This document shows, piece after piece, positions 35,871 to 48,305 of a DNA stretch of 64,000 bases. The stretch lies in contig NW_004955438.1 of NCBI RefSeq assembly GCF_000276665.1, positions 9,793,589 through 9,857,588 on the forward strand, given 5' to 3'. Both the position numbers and the translations under genes were made by a program. The notes below the pieces were generated by a model that was not told the origin of the DNA, did no database searches, and saw only the letters and a list, made by a program, of their open reading frames with translations. Source of the stretch: Chinchilla lanigera (lineage: Eukaryota > Chordata > Mammalia > Rodentia > Chinchillidae). Numbering within the stretch: position 1 is the first letter of the stretch; every line of letters begins with the position of its first letter.

Positions 35871-37844
35871 AGAAATCTTGGTTCCACACAAGTTCTATGA
35901 ACAGGGGCATTTGCATGAATTATTGCACATGTCTTCTTGGGTATATGCACACATACTTCTTCAGAGTAACACTGAGGCAGAAATTTAGGATCATAATTTA
36001 TACCTAAAATACAATTTAGTACATAAATGACAAATTGTGTGAGTGAATTTGTACATCCAGCAAAATATGTAAATGCTTCTATTCAATATTTTCAGCAACA
36101 TCTGCTAGTCTAGTGTTTTTTTATCAAACAATGTTTATCTCTTTTAATAAATGTTATGAGAAAAATTGTATTTTGTTAATTACTATTAATATGTGGTCCA
36201 TTTCTATATATCTTGACCATATATATTATTTCCTCTTTTAAATGCTATTTTTCTATTTGTGGTTTCTTTCTCTTACTTTGTTATAGGATCTCTTTATAAT
36301 TGATATTAATTCTTGTTTTACATATTTGTATTGTATAGCCTCTGACTTCAGGGTTTGGTTTTTTACTTGCTTAGTTTTAATAACCCCTGAATTGTAACTA
36401 TAAGTGTAATAAAATTCATTGATTTTTTTCTATTGTGCTTTGGCTTTTCTTTCTATGGAAACACTTTCCAAATTATGAAGATATATTTCTAAAAATTGTA
36501 AAAGTTGTACATACCTGTTAAATATATGTGAACTGTACATATCTATTACTCTATAATTTGATTTATGATCTTTGTGGTGTTACTCCTTTTATAAATGGTT
36601 TCTCCTCTGGACTCTAGATATCAAAATGTTCCTAATAACTTACTAAAGATCTACTTTCTGCTCATTACTCTGAAATGCCACCTGTGTCTAAGCTTATATG
36701 TTAAAATATTGCTAGCTTTGTCTTTCTCTTATGTCATCCATTTATGTGTGTATAGTTGCTTTGATCCTCTACAAATTTCATGCCTTATTAGGCTTTTTAG
36801 TCTTTAAAGCATCTTCTATATTCCTAGATCTTTCCATTTTTGTACATTATTTTGTATTATCTTGTTAATTTACTCATATTCATAAATTCTTATGTGACTA
36901 ATGGATTTTGGTTAAAACTGCATAAAAAGTAAGACTAACCTGAGAAAAATCTGCATCCCTACATTTTTAATAATCATATGTATAAAATTGGCATAGTTTC
37001 TTTACCAGGTATCCTCAGTATTTTTGGTCTTCCATATAATTGTCTTTGACACTTTTTTTATAAATATTTAATTTTATACAGAAATGTTTCTTAAATTTTT
37101 ATTTTAAATATTTGTTATTAAAATGCTACTTTCTTCTTCTTTGAAACAATTCTATGTTTACAATATCTATTATTTTACCAAACTCACTTGTTAATCCATC
37201 TAAGGTAGTGTAAAAAGTTTTTAAATGATTCTTCTAATTTCCAGGAGTATTTGCGAATTCTGTTTTTCTTCACTTTGTTTTAGCAATACAAAATCCTTAA
37301 ATGTTATTAGTGATGAATTAGACGGAATTCTTTTTTACTTTGAAAATATTTGTTTACTTAATATGGTAGCTCTTTACCTCAAAATGAGGCCCCTCTCCAG
37401 TTCTTCCAGAAGTTTAGTTTCTCCTTTGTTATCTGGTTATGTTATTGTTCCTTATATTTTTAAACTGGGCGATTAACTCATATATTTTTTACCTCCCTTA
37501 TTTCTAATTTAAGCATTTAGGATAGATATTGCCCTGACGTTACTATTTTTCTGTACCCTTCATACTTATATAAATAATTTTTGCTTACCACTCATGACTG
37601 AATATCTTTTGAAAAAGCCATTACTTTCTCTTCAAACCCATAAATTACTTATGAATGTCCTTTACAATTCCAAAGTGAATGTGGGTTTTAAAAATATATT
37701 TAAATCAGTCTTTGTTGAGGTTAGGGAAAAAAATCTCTAGTGATACTAACTCTTTATCAGTTGTTGATAATTGCTTTTTATCCTACTCACCACACATAAC
37801 TCTTTACCAATGTAAGTAAATTTTCAGCATGTTTGTATCAGTAA

Positions 37845-38200
37845 GCTTTTGCCATAGTAACAAACATTTCCAATTTTCCACAGTTTTGAAGGAAAACAAA
37901 ATCTTTCTTTCTTAACTCATTGTCCATAGTATCTGAATATCAGCCTTACTTATGTACAGTTCTAAGGGGTTCAGCTGAGTATTACATATCTTTTCATTCC
38001 AGACTTTATGATACAAGACAGAACTTTTTGAGATGGTCATCTACATAGCAAAGAATAGCTGAGACTGAATCAAATCTTATAAGCAAAGTACTGCTATTTC
38101 TTAATTGCTGTGGGCTTATATTCTCTTGGCTAAATCAAGTCATTGATCAACTTGACATTTGGGAGGCATACATTTTATCTATCTGAAGTTGGAATAATAT
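37845..38200 (-). mobile_element. Possible old LTR, antisense, weak
   Basis: The run 'cagtaagcttttgccatagtaacaaacatttccaattttccacagttttg..ggttcagctgagtattac..tgagatggtcatctacatag..gctaaatcaagtcattga' is reminiscent of the antisense of old mammalian LTRs in which CATAACAAACCACCCCAAA and GGGCTCAGCTGGG occur. I cannot name the family. Confidence 0.35.
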
Positions 38201-38285
38201 TCTTAAAGGTAAAAAATCATATAATTCAGTCTAGTAAAACATACCATCATGGATGAGAAGAATATCAATTATAAGTTTTTTTGTA

Positions 38286-38378
38286 GGGGCTGGGAATTTA
38301 GCTCAGTGGCACAGTGCCTGCCTGGCAAGCGCAAGGTCGTGAGTTCAATTCCTGGTACTGGAAAAAATTTTTTTTAAA
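38286..38378 (+). mobile_element. ID-like SINE, full length, sense
   Basis: The body is 'ggggctgggaatttagctcagtggcacagtgcctgcctggcaagcgcaaggtcgtgagttcaattcctggtactgg' with a short A/T tail. Near-identical 13-base flanks AAGTTTTTTTGTA (38273-38285) and AAGTTTCTTTGTA (38379-38391) form the target-site duplication. The A-box and B-box are intact. Confidence 0.95.
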
Positions 38379-38391
38379 AAGTTTCTTTGTA

Positions 38392-39232
38392 TCATTGGAA
38401 TGTGTTTATTAGACTGTGCTTACTAATTTTGTTGTTCAAATATTTGTTTATGGATCTGTTTGCTTGATGTAACAATAACTGAGAAAATTTCACCAGGAAG
38501 ATAAAGTGTATACACTTGTTGAAATAGCCTCATTTGTATGAAATAAAAATTACTCGAAGTATTGAATAATTAAATAATTTTATTATTATTATGGAACATT
38601 CAAAAACACGTCCTGCCACCAGCTAAAAATTAAGGAAACTGTTGTCTTCCTTTTACTTAAGTTTAAGTTGTTTATTGTTTATAGATTTTTAAAACTATTT
38701 TTGTCTTTTTAAGGAGAACATGAAGAATGAAGAGAATATCTAATGTTTGAACTTACTTCTGTGAAGCTTACTTAGCCAAACTATTTTCACTGAAGTGGTT
38801 TGAACTAGGAAAGGAAAATATTTTTTTTTTTATTTTTAAAAAGGGTAAATGTGTATCAACTTGGTGCCGGCATATATTTTATTTTATATTGTTGTGTCAC
38901 TTACAGCATACTCATGCAAAGATTCAGATTCTCTCCCAAAGGCCAAAATTCCAAGTATGTTCATGAGTCAATGCAAATTGAGAAATTCAGAGAATCTTAA
39001 CTTTTGCCCATGATAGAGCCCTGAAATGTGAAGTTCAGGTAACATGATTGATAAATATGGGTGCAAATTAAAAGTTGAAAGTAGTTTAAAACAATAGTTG
39101 ATTGAATAAATTGGTGTTTCATTTATGGTTTGTTTTAAGGGATAGTTTTTAGTTGAAAGAAACCATGCAGTGCTAGCAACAATTGAAATATATACAACAA
39201 GGCAAGGCTAACACAAAAGAAGAAAATAGATT
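38392..39232. other. Non-coding sequence, no recognised feature
   Basis: AT-rich, nothing named. Confidence 0.5.
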
Positions 39233-39280
39233 CTGTGAGTGTGTGAGTGTGTGTGTGTGTATGTGTGTGTGTGCATGCAT
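39233..39280. repeat. (TG)n microsatellite
   Basis: A TG tract of about 48 bases with GAG and ATG interruptions, ending GCATGCAT. Confidence 0.95.
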
Positions 39281-40585
39281 ATGAACAATTTTGCTGTTTG
39301 AGTTGAGATTTACTATCCGGTTGTCTATTTGCAGTTTTGTCTTTAGTATCCAATAGAATTTTCTCAGCCCGATGCTCCAAAAGTTCTCATTTCAGCAGCA
39401 TTTGTGTTACAATGCAAAATTCCAGTGTCTGGCAAAAAGAAAAATGAAATATCTCCTGTCTCAAAAGCATGTTATGTTTCCTTGTTGATGCTGTATAGAC
39501 TGAGAAAGAAATCATCTCTCTGGATACTGAACAAAACTTGGCCTAATACCATCAATGTGTGGGAAAACATGAGTTTCGGTTTACAGACAGAATTCTCCAT
39601 CATATGTGGAGTCTTCAGGCATGAATATAGCAGCTTCTCCTGTGTTAATCTGAATTCTTCACACTTCGTCATATCCTGAGCTATATAACAAGAAAAATAA
39701 CCCCAAACAAGTCCACTGCACTGGTCTTTAATTCATTTTCCTACTTCCTAGATGTTGTCTTCACTCAAATTATCTGTTTATCCACAAAAAAACATTCTCA
39801 CCCTCTCAATTTACTCCACCAAATCAAAAACATGTTCATTCATTCATTCATTCATTCATTCATTCAATGCACTGTAATGTGAACACAATGTTGAATGTCA
39901 GAGGATCTTTTTTTGCAAGACAGTCCCCATCCAGGTTGTCATGGAATCATTTCTGTTTTAGCATCTCTGACAGTTTGAGGGGAAAAGTTAGTTCCATCTA
40001 TGACTTTGATACTCGTCTCTTAACTACCAGATATTTTCATTTTTAGTGACCCTGAATATATTACAGGGATAGCTGAAAGGTTTAATAGAAAAGGCAACTT
40101 CCATTGTTAGCATAATTTATGGCTAGTGGAGTCCAACTCCACAAATCTAAAATGTCAGAGGGTCAGTTCTTGCTTGACAAGCTTATGAAAATGCCCAAGT
40201 TAGTGGGGTGCTCAGTACATTCCTCCTCAAATAGCTGGAACTCTTAGCCTTCTCATCCCACCAACCTCAGCAGGCAAAAAATAAGAGATCAGTTCTTTTG
40301 CCTAGGCTTATGCTTCTAGCGTTGTAACATACATGTTGTCAAAGCTGTGCCGTATCATGACAGGGATCACAAAGCCACATGAGATATATCAGGAAACTTT
40401 CGGGAGAATCAGGTTTTGGTCAGCAGTGAAAAGATATATAAATCTTTATTTTTACATCAAATCAGATAGGGTTATACTATCAAATCAAATAAAATTTATA
40501 TACATTTTGAGATAACAATAATTGTAAATACATGATATTTTGTATGTGTTAAGCATCATAGTACCTACCTTGCATGTATAGCCTA
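39281..40585. other. Non-coding sequence with a (CATT)n run
   Basis: At 39835-39866 the tetranucleotide CATT/TTCA repeats about eight times. The 91-codon frame at 39404-39679 is unrecognised and has an equally open frame opposite, which argues against coding. Otherwise nothing named. Confidence 0.55.
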
Positions 40586-40589
40586 CAAA

Positions 40590-40712
40590 TTTTCCTAATG
40601 ATGTGATGGGTACATTTTACAAAGTAGGAAACAAAAAAATATCAAAAAATTTAGTCAGTCTGAACTCAGCATCTGTGCTCTTAACAACTGTGTTATAGAA
40701 AGAAATATGAGA
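40590..40712 (+). mobile_element. MIR SINE, sense
   Basis: The run 'attttcctaatgatgtgatgggtacattttacaaagtaggaaac' and the right end 'ctgaactcagcatctgtgctcttaacaactgtgttata' match the MIR right half, including CTCTTAACCACT-like sequence. Confidence 0.6.
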
Positions 40713-43700
40713 CTTTTAAAGATATGCCTGATGCCTAAGGGTCAAAATTGCTGTTTACCATCTTCTATCAAAAAGGATTGTTCTGTGGGATAGGTACCAA
40801 GACAGTGATCAAACATTAGGTTATGTGATCCTGATCTCAATCCTTTCTTTTTCTTCTCAACCTAGTGCTCAGTAGCCCTTCCAAGAGTTAGTGTCAGTTT
40901 CCTAATCTGAATCCATCTCTCACTGACTCCTAATACAAAACTTCAGCACATGACACCTCAGGTCATCATTGCTCATCTAAATAGTGACCATTTCTACCTC
41001 TCCTACCTTTGCTGAGCTGAAACATAGGACCATTTCACCTGTCCTTGCTCAGTCTCTTTCAGCCATACAGTTTGTCACACAGGTATGTCCCTCCTTGAAT
41101 CCAGGCAGGAATAACTCTTCCATCATCCCATGGACATTTAACCTTCTGAGAGCTCATTCCAAGTTCAACAAATCAAACTTTTCTTTTTCTATTTTTTTTG
41201 GTAGGGGGAGGGTTTGACTTTGACCAAATGTATTCAAGAAAATGTTTAGTGCAAAATCTCATTTTGAGAACTCAGGAAATCATTACTCTTTTTCAGGACT
41301 GAGCTTACATTTAAATCCAAACTGCTTTCTATGAAGGAAAATCTCATTTTCATAATAAGGCTGAAGCAGTTTAGCACATCTCCATTTGAAATTGTGATTT
41401 ATCTTGGGAGTTTGGTGTGGATGTTAGACCCTAGTGAAAAAGTGAAAGTCTCATAAGCACTGGATCAATAGAAAATGCATTTATGGTGTCTTATATTTGT
41501 TTTCAAGAGCTGAGAAAGGGGAAACCCTGATTTATGAGTTAGGGATTAAAGGTGAGTTATAGCCAGTCAAAAACACAGTGTTGGGTTTTATGATTTTTTT
41601 TTTTTTGAAGATGAGTCATCTCAAAAACCAAAGCAAAAAGATGCCTTTTATAAGATCAGAATGATTTTAGTACTTGAGCTAAGAAGCTGACATTACAACC
41701 AACCCTTTCTAAATACATCCTACAATATTTTGATTTTTAGTGTGAGAGTAGAATTGTGGATAATGTGAATTGCAATGCTCCAGTGATAGATAAATTACTA
41801 ACTAAATTATAGTTACTTTCATGAAAATTGGAGGGAGACTACTGCGTGATCTGAGAGAGAACAGAGATACTATTACCAAAACCTTAAGAAAATTGATTAA
41901 GGCAAAAATTGTTCCTGAAGAAGTAGGAAAATATTTAGTACTTTAAATTTTGTTTCTGAGCATTTAAAAAATTCTTGACATGTATATAGAGAGCAATTAT
42001 TATGCCAAAATTGTCTTCCATGAATCAATTAATTATAAGTCCACTCTGCATTTTTTGATATGTACTTGCTGTAAAAATATTAAGGCAAAATCAAAATGGA
42101 GAAGAACATTTATATGGTACACAGGATTTTAGGTCTGATTATGCCATGTTAGGTAGAAGATAGGATTAGGCCCAGCTGAATTATGTTTTATTGCAAAATT
42201 TTATTGGATTTATTGAAAGTAAAAGAGATATCTTATTTTATAGTGGAGTAACAAATAAAACTCATTTCAAAATCTCCTTTCATAGCCTACGGGAAGCCTA
42301 TAAGATTCCATCCATTTAATCAGTAGAAGTACATGTATACTGTATAATCAATATTTATGCAAAGTGAAATAAAGTCATCCAGTTTTGGGAAACAAACATC
42401 CATCAGGATTTTGTTTAGTTCCTAAAAAATAAATCAGTTGTTCTTTCCATTACTGCCTCCCCCCTACCTTTATAACACAACATCACAATTTATTGTGAAG
42501 TTGACAATAAAGATGTAATGGTGTTTGTCTACTGCTTCACATGTCATGTAATATTCATCAAAGACAGACAATGTTTTCCTCAGATTACCGGTGGAGTATG
42601 TGAATATACTCTGTCTCTTCCAGGGTTATTAATAATTTTTTTTTGATTTTTTTGACTGCAGCAATGTAGATTTCTACATTGTGGACACTGCAATTAAACA
42701 TGATTCATCTGAGAGGAGATAGGAAAGGATGAAACATCAGGTGACCAGTCATCATTTTTTTATAAGATGCAAAAAGAATGAAAGATTTGGAATGCTGAAC
42801 TATGACATATTGAGACAGAACTCATATTCAAACAGCTACTTCTTATACCTCAATTTTCTTATTTTTACCATGAGGGAAATGAGAATCTTCACCCTCTTCA
42901 TTCTTGAGAATTCCTGCAAAACATAAGGACATAATCTGTGGATGCATTTAATACATATTTTAAGGCATATTTTTATTTCTGTGAGTATCATGCTATATAA
43001 AATTTTTTCTCATGACTCTTATTGTTTCCTCAAATTGCTCCATGCCTCTCTGAGTGGGAATCAAGAAAGCTGTCTCTTCTCCCCCAAATCCCTGGTCACT
43101 GTCCTCTCCTCACTCTTTGCCCTGATTTCTATTTCTGATTGTACTGTAATATTGTAGAACATAGCAACATGATTTAAGTACTTGAAATTATAAAGGATCT
43201 GCATTGACTTCACATTGAATTGTTTATCTTTGTTCAAAACTGACAGCCAACATTTCTCCTTTCTCATCTTTGAAAACTGAAGTCTTAGTATTTTAAGAAC
43301 TAAAATCCTGATCAATATTCTGCTGTTTAATTATAAAATCTATGCAATGTTGCTCCAACCCCGTGTTTTGTAGGAGTTAAGTGGCATCTGCTTAGTGTTC
43401 TGTTCATTAGGCCTTTGTTGAAGTAACTATCTTCCTTGATTGTATTTAAGGAAATGAAAAATGAGACAGCAATAAACTATAACAGTGTTTTTAATGTAGT
43501 GTCTACATTAATTTATATATGCAATATCAGACTCTTTGGATTATAGGATATTTATAATCCCAGCATGGTCTAATTTATATAGAAATGTAGACCTAGTCAA
43601 AATCCAAGGTATTCCACAGAATAGCTCTTCTGCTAAACAAAATGGTCAAATTCTAGTTTAAAATATTGTCTCTTCATTGTTCATCTGTTTTTAAAACTGG

Positions 43701-44330
43701 AACTTGTTTTCAGTAAATAATTACCACTGATGTGGTCTCTAAAGGCACAGAATTCTTCCAAGAATCCTCCCAAGGATGCAAGGTCAATATGGATGTGTCC
43801 AAATGCAGAGTGTCACTTTTCCAAAATAAATAAGATCTGAGACTCCTGGGACTCTCATACTGTTAGATTTTAACTGTGAAGTATGTAGATACGACCTATG
43901 AACAATATCAGATAAACCAAACAGAAAGTCCAATTTGACAACTGAATAAATACGGCAAGCATTACATTACACTGAATACTGAGAATTACTCTTGTAATTC
44001 TCTATTTGTTTCAAGGTTTATTTTTCTTAAAGTGATTATTTTAGATCACAATTATGTAAGCAGACACAACACTCTTACTGGTTTCTCAGCCAGGCTCTGG
44101 ATGGTGTTAATCAGTTTTTAAAAATCAGTGTTGTAATCTACATATGCATACATCACATTTAATCAAGGTACAACAATTAGTGCTGAACCACATGGCCAGA
44201 GATCCCATATATATGCTCTCTCATAACTAGAATATTTGGTCAGTGCAGCTGAAAGAAAGGCAGTACTTTTACATTTACAATCTTTTTAAAAATTTATGAT
44301 ACATTATTAATTAAAATAGCAACATAATAT
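40713..44330. other. Long AT-rich non-coding stretch
   Basis: No repeat or gene I can name across most of this stretch. A perfect inverted repeat CAATGTAGA-TT-TCTACATTG lies at 42662-42681. Frames near 42729-43315 are unstructured. Confidence 0.45.
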
Positions 44331-44334
44331 ACTT

Positions 44335-44521
44335 CATATATACCATGGTTCACAAACTTAATTCTTTCTGTGATTCAATTGCAAACTGAATCAGGTGAGA
44401 ATTGAATTCAGTGGTCAAATTTAATGTTGACCTTACCCAGAAATTTGATTCTGTGTTTGTCCAATTCACTTTGTGACCAGAACCATGGAAAGAATTGAGT
44501 TTGTGAACCAAGGTACCACTG
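44335..44521. mobile_element. Mariner-type MITE with 28-bp terminal inverted repeats
   Basis: The left end (44341-44368, TACCATGGTTCACAAACTTAATTCTTTC read in parts) and the inverted right end (44488-44515) agree at 26 of 28 bases. The right end continues to CCACTG followed by TA, giving a CAGTGGTACC start as in several Tc1/mariner-class families that insert at TA. The left six bases have decayed. The interior of about 130 bases has no coding potential, so it is non-autonomous. A relative lies at 7708-7876. Confidence 0.7.
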
Positions 44522-44524
44522 TAG

Positions 44525-45375
44525 TATTTAGTGATATTTTTAAAACTGGTAGTAAAGGTATATTACTCTAAAACAAAATATAAAGAAGAAGACCCATTTA
44601 TTTCATATCAGATTCAAACTAGAAATGTTATGGTAGACATGAACCAATTGAGGCAAGCGCATAGGCACTAACTCATAACCCCCAAAGTGTAGAAGTAACC
44701 CCAAAAAATGTCTTCTTGGTAAATCCTCAGGGTTGTGTGTGGAGTACTTTTTGACCCACTGTGTCTTGACTTTTTGATCTAAATAATTATCTTAACAATA
44801 CATGCTGCTATCTCAGAGGAAGTTGACTTTGAGTGATGTGACAATTTGCCTGTGTATATGTCATAAATACTGATTTTTCTAAATGTAAAGTGTACTCCTT
44901 TTTATGTCCATGTCTGTTTATAATTTTTGTCTACAGGTTAAATTAGTCGCTAAACTGTACTTAAATCTAGATGCCCGTGGAAAAAAAGTTAGCATAGACA
45001 ATTGCTGAATAGTCAAATGCATTTAGTTTGGCATTATGATCACAGAAATTCCTCGAGTGCTTTTGAACATGGGAAATACTGAAAATCAAGCTCCTACAAG
45101 GAACCCTCTAACAACCTTCTCTGGAGAATTTTCAGAGTTTAAGGAAGTAAGAATAAATACAAAATTTTCTAGCTGTAGAGTCTCATCTCCAAGTGTATCC
45201 TCCAGCCAATACGTACATTGTGGACTTTTGTGCTTATCACTGGCTAATCCACTTTGTATTGACCAACTTTGCAACCATATAACTTCCAGTTAATGAACAT
45301 TATAGCACCACCACTTTGTGGGAAGAAAAAAAATCAGTATCTTTAATCGTTCACAGTTTTATGGAAAACTCAATA
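44525..45375. other. Non-coding sequence, no recognised feature
   Basis: Nothing named. The 85-codon frame at 45036-45293 is opposed by an open frame on the other strand and has no recognisable domain. Confidence 0.5.
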
Positions 45376-45378
45376 GAG

Positions 45379-45568
45379 CAGGGGTTTTTAAAACTTTATC
45401 CTATGTCCTTCTCTGGTTTTTAAACTAGTGTGGTATTTTAGTTCAAAGAGGTAAGAAAAACAATCAATGTTCTTGGAATAAAGATAACCTAATGACCTCA
45501 TTATATGCATGATTTAAGGAATCTGATATGATGTAGAAGAAAAAAGATAAATGAATCTAGAACCCCTG
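45379..45568. mobile_element. Possible hAT-type MITE
   Basis: It starts CAGGGGTTTTTAAAACTTT and ends TCTAGAACCCCTG, short imperfect inverted ends of the CAGGGGTT type used by hAT-Charlie non-autonomous elements. The length of about 190 bases fits that class. No clear 8-bp duplication is visible, so this is tentative. Confidence 0.4.
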
Positions 45569-46608
45569 ACATTGCAATTTTTGTCTCACAGGTATTTATA
45601 ACTGCCTGCTCCTGTAAAATTGAAAGATGAGTGCCAGTCTTTTAGGTTAGTTCAACTATTGAGTTTTAAAGTTCTGGTTAAGTACCAAATAATTACTTTT
45701 CGTCTTCTTTCAGGAAAATTAACTTAATAAACCTTTCTTTAGGCAATTAGAGTATATTAAATTATTCAAAGTGTATTTATAAAATACTCTATTTTACACC
45801 AAATACTATATTAGAAGTATGAGAAACAAGACATAAAGAAAAAGGAGTTCCCCCAAATCCACCATCTAACATGTGGGGCTTAATAGCCCCAAATAGTAAA
45901 TATCAAAAATTACTGCTAAAAATATTGCTTTTGGAGAGCTAACCATCCATCCCTGTCTGTGGTTTCCACACTGTCTGATTCCAAGCAGATTGCCTAGCAG
46001 AAGTTGGATGTGATTCCTGAAGCTATGAAAGAACAATGCCTCTTCTTAATGGCTATCATCTGAGGAAAGGAACCTGGGAGGAGCATGGGTGTGTGGCACG
46101 TGTAGAGGGCCAGGGCAATTTTCCCAAATTACTCTCTGTCTTTAGCATGATGCAGAAGACGCAGCAAGGAGATGATGAGAAAAGTAATGTCCTATGAAGT
46201 GAGAAATCTTCCTTATAATTTACAGTTAAGGAGCTATGGCCCTACAGTCCTGTGTTATTGTATTATCCCAAGACCTCTGGTGTTTTGGGGGAAGAAAACC
46301 TAAAATACAACTAGGGCTAAATTTCTAATCATCTAAACAGGGTAGATGTGTAAGTTTATAATTAAATTGAGAAAATTTGCACCTCAAATTGAAATGTATA
46401 TCTATACAACAGATGCTTTATTGTAAGTTCTATAAAAAAATGCAAATTATCTGGTGAACGAATTCTTTCCATGTAGTGACAATTAACCTGAGAACTAGAT
46501 GCATGAAGTGTTGGGCAGAGAACACTGTTCAGACAAGTATCAGATTCATGGGGTAAACTCACCACCACTCCATCCTTCCACACTTCTATTAGTACATATG
46601 AGTGGCCT
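45569..46608. other. Non-coding sequence, no recognised feature
   Basis: Nothing I can name. Part of 45950-46180 is less AT-rich and unique-looking. Confidence 0.5.
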
Positions 46609-46620
46609 GTCAGTATCTTG

Positions 46621-46730
46621 TTGTTGTTGTTGTTTTTGGTTTTGGTTTTTTTCCGGTACCAGGAATCGAATTCGCGACCTCGCGCTTGCCAGGCAGGCAC
46701 TGTGCCTCTGAGCTAAATCCCCAGCCCCCC
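46621..46730 (-). mobile_element. Young ID-like SINE with perfect 12-bp duplication, antisense
   Basis: The TTG/TTTTGG tail is followed by 'ccggtaccaggaatcgaattcgcgacctcgcgcttgccaggcaggcactgtgcctctgagctaaatccccagcccc'. It is full length with A-box and B-box preserved. GTCAGTATCTTG is repeated exactly at 46609-46620 and 46731-46742. CpGs are retained (CGCGACCTCGCGC), consistent with recent insertion. Confidence 0.95.
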
Positions 46731-46954
46731 GTCAGTATCTTGATGTTTCCGTAATACAAAATCACACTTCTGAGTTGGACATGAGGGGCCATTTCAGACT
46801 TTTCTATGAAGGTTAATTGTATTTGCTGAACCGGGTAAAGGACACAAAGATGCCTGCTAAAACATTATTTCCTAATGTGTAAGTGAGGGTTATTTATTTA
46901 TTTTTTTTTTTGGACAATGGCATTTGAATCAGTAGGCTAAGTATGATTTGCCCT

Positions 46955-47327
46955 TATCACTATGGGAGTTCACCATCCAACCCACCAGGGACCTTCATGG
47001 AATAGAGGCAGAGAAAGAGGAAACAGAGTTTCTCTTCTGGAAGTGGGACAGTCCTCTTGCTCTGTTTTTGGACATCAGAGCTCCAGAACCTGGGGTTTTC
47101 AAATCCCAGTGCTTTTCACGTTTTTTGATTCAGTTACACCATTCAGTCATCTGCCCTCAGAGTTTCAAACTCAGACTGGATTTCCTTATTTTCCAGCTTG
47201 CAGTTGGCAGATTGTATGATTCTCAGCCTCCACGATGAGGTGAGCCAGATCCCATAATAAATTCCCTATAGAGTTAGAAGCATCTTATTAATTCTGTTTC
47301 CATGGAGAACCCTGACTAATCCACTCC
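46955..47327 (+). mobile_element. ERVL-type LTR (MLT2/MT2-like), sense, 3' part
   Basis: The run 'ccatccaacccaccagggacc..gaatagaggcagagaaagagg', 'ggacatcagagctccagaacc', 'ccagcttgcagttggcagattgtatgattctcagcctccacgatgaggtgagccagatcccataataaat' and the end 'attaattctgtttccatggagaaccctgactaatcca' follow the ERVL-class LTR through its 3' terminus, including the ATAATAAAT polyadenylation region. The 5' third is missing. The 96-codon frame within it is incidental. Confidence 0.65.
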
Positions 47328-48210
47328 CCAAATTCGTTCCCATGCTTGGATGTGGCCACCTTGCTCACACTTTACAGCCCATCTGTGCTCAGGTATTGAT
47401 GGGTCCTGACACACATGACACCCTTTCATCTTTAAAGGCTTTTCATGCTAAGATTCTCGACCTGTCAAATCCCTTGTGGGATTCTTACACACTGTTCAAA
47501 ATTAAAAAAAAAAAAAAGCCCTCAGTTCGCTTTTACTCATACCTAACGTCAGCATTGACTTCCTAAGATATCTGTGTTCTCCAACAGCTCATAAGTAATT
47601 TAGGAGAACAGGAATGGTGATACAAAGGGAAAGAGTGTTAGTAGTAGAAATAGTTTCTCTGATACTCTAACCCAGATTATCTCTGGTAAGAAAGCAAAGA
47701 ACAACACTTACCATCTGTAGATTATCCAGAGCTTGCTAATTTCTTATAAACTACCCATGCCACATCATAAGAGTCTAGGCCTTAGTTCAACATGGATGCA
47801 CACCTTCCTCATCGCTTGAAAAACAGCAGATATTCAATCTTTTCATAGTGTCTAGAGTTCACACGTCGTGTTTGTAACTACTGTGGAAAGTACTGCATCT
47901 TTTTCTGCCTTTTCCTCAATATGATACAACCAAACTTTCTCAGACCTCTCATTATATTCTGGGTGTTATATGGTGTGATTTAAATCCCTCTTATGCCAGA
48001 GCCTCTTCACGTAGCTCCTGGATGTACACGCACACATCTCATTCCAGTTCTGCATTCTCTGACCCTATCAGCATGTTGAAGTCTTCTGTAGTGAGGATAT
48101 TGCACCATGAAAATCAACAAATGATATAAGTCAGAGAGGCTGAATAAGAAATATTTAACTAGAGCTAGATAGAGTTAGAGCTAGAGATGGAAGGAAAATG
48201 AGAGATCGAA
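47328..48210. other. Non-coding sequence, no recognised feature
   Basis: Moderately complex sequence, slightly less AT-rich than its surroundings. Nothing named. Confidence 0.5.
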
Positions 48211-48214
48211 AGTG

Positions 48215-48305
48215 TTGAACTAAATCTCAAAGAGGTTTGGAAATTTGCTGAAGGTCATCTAAATACCAGAGCTAGAATTTAACCACAAGTATGTCTGTTA
48301 CCTTG
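48215..48305 (+). mobile_element. MIR SINE right half, sense
   Basis: The run 'aactaaatctcaaagaggtttggaaatttgctgaaggtcatctaaataccagagctagaatttaaccacaagtatgtctg' follows the MIR order AACTGAGGC..AGAGAGGTTAAGTAACTTGC..AAGGTCACACAG..CAGAGCTGGGATTTGAACCCAGG. Confidence 0.7.

Larger units (their letters stand above)
34270..37700 (-). mobile_element. Ancient L1 sequence, antisense, interrupted by SINEs
   Basis: Several blocks follow the antisense order of old L1 3' regions, among them 'gttttctgaagtgtttgtactgattagcactttcaataataatgtg', 'cattaggtaggcaggattcatcctttttgtggcatataagtg', 'aatattcgattgtataaatgtataccacaatgaatttg' and 'tataggatctctttataattgatattaattcttg'. Divergence is high and more than one element may be involved, so the boundaries are loose. 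Two SINEs (35151-35248 and 35748-35870) interrupt it. Confidence 0.45.

Noticed and set aside
39404..39679. 91-codon plus frame
   Set aside because: An equally open frame lies on the opposite strand, the peptide is unrecognised and no splice signals frame it.
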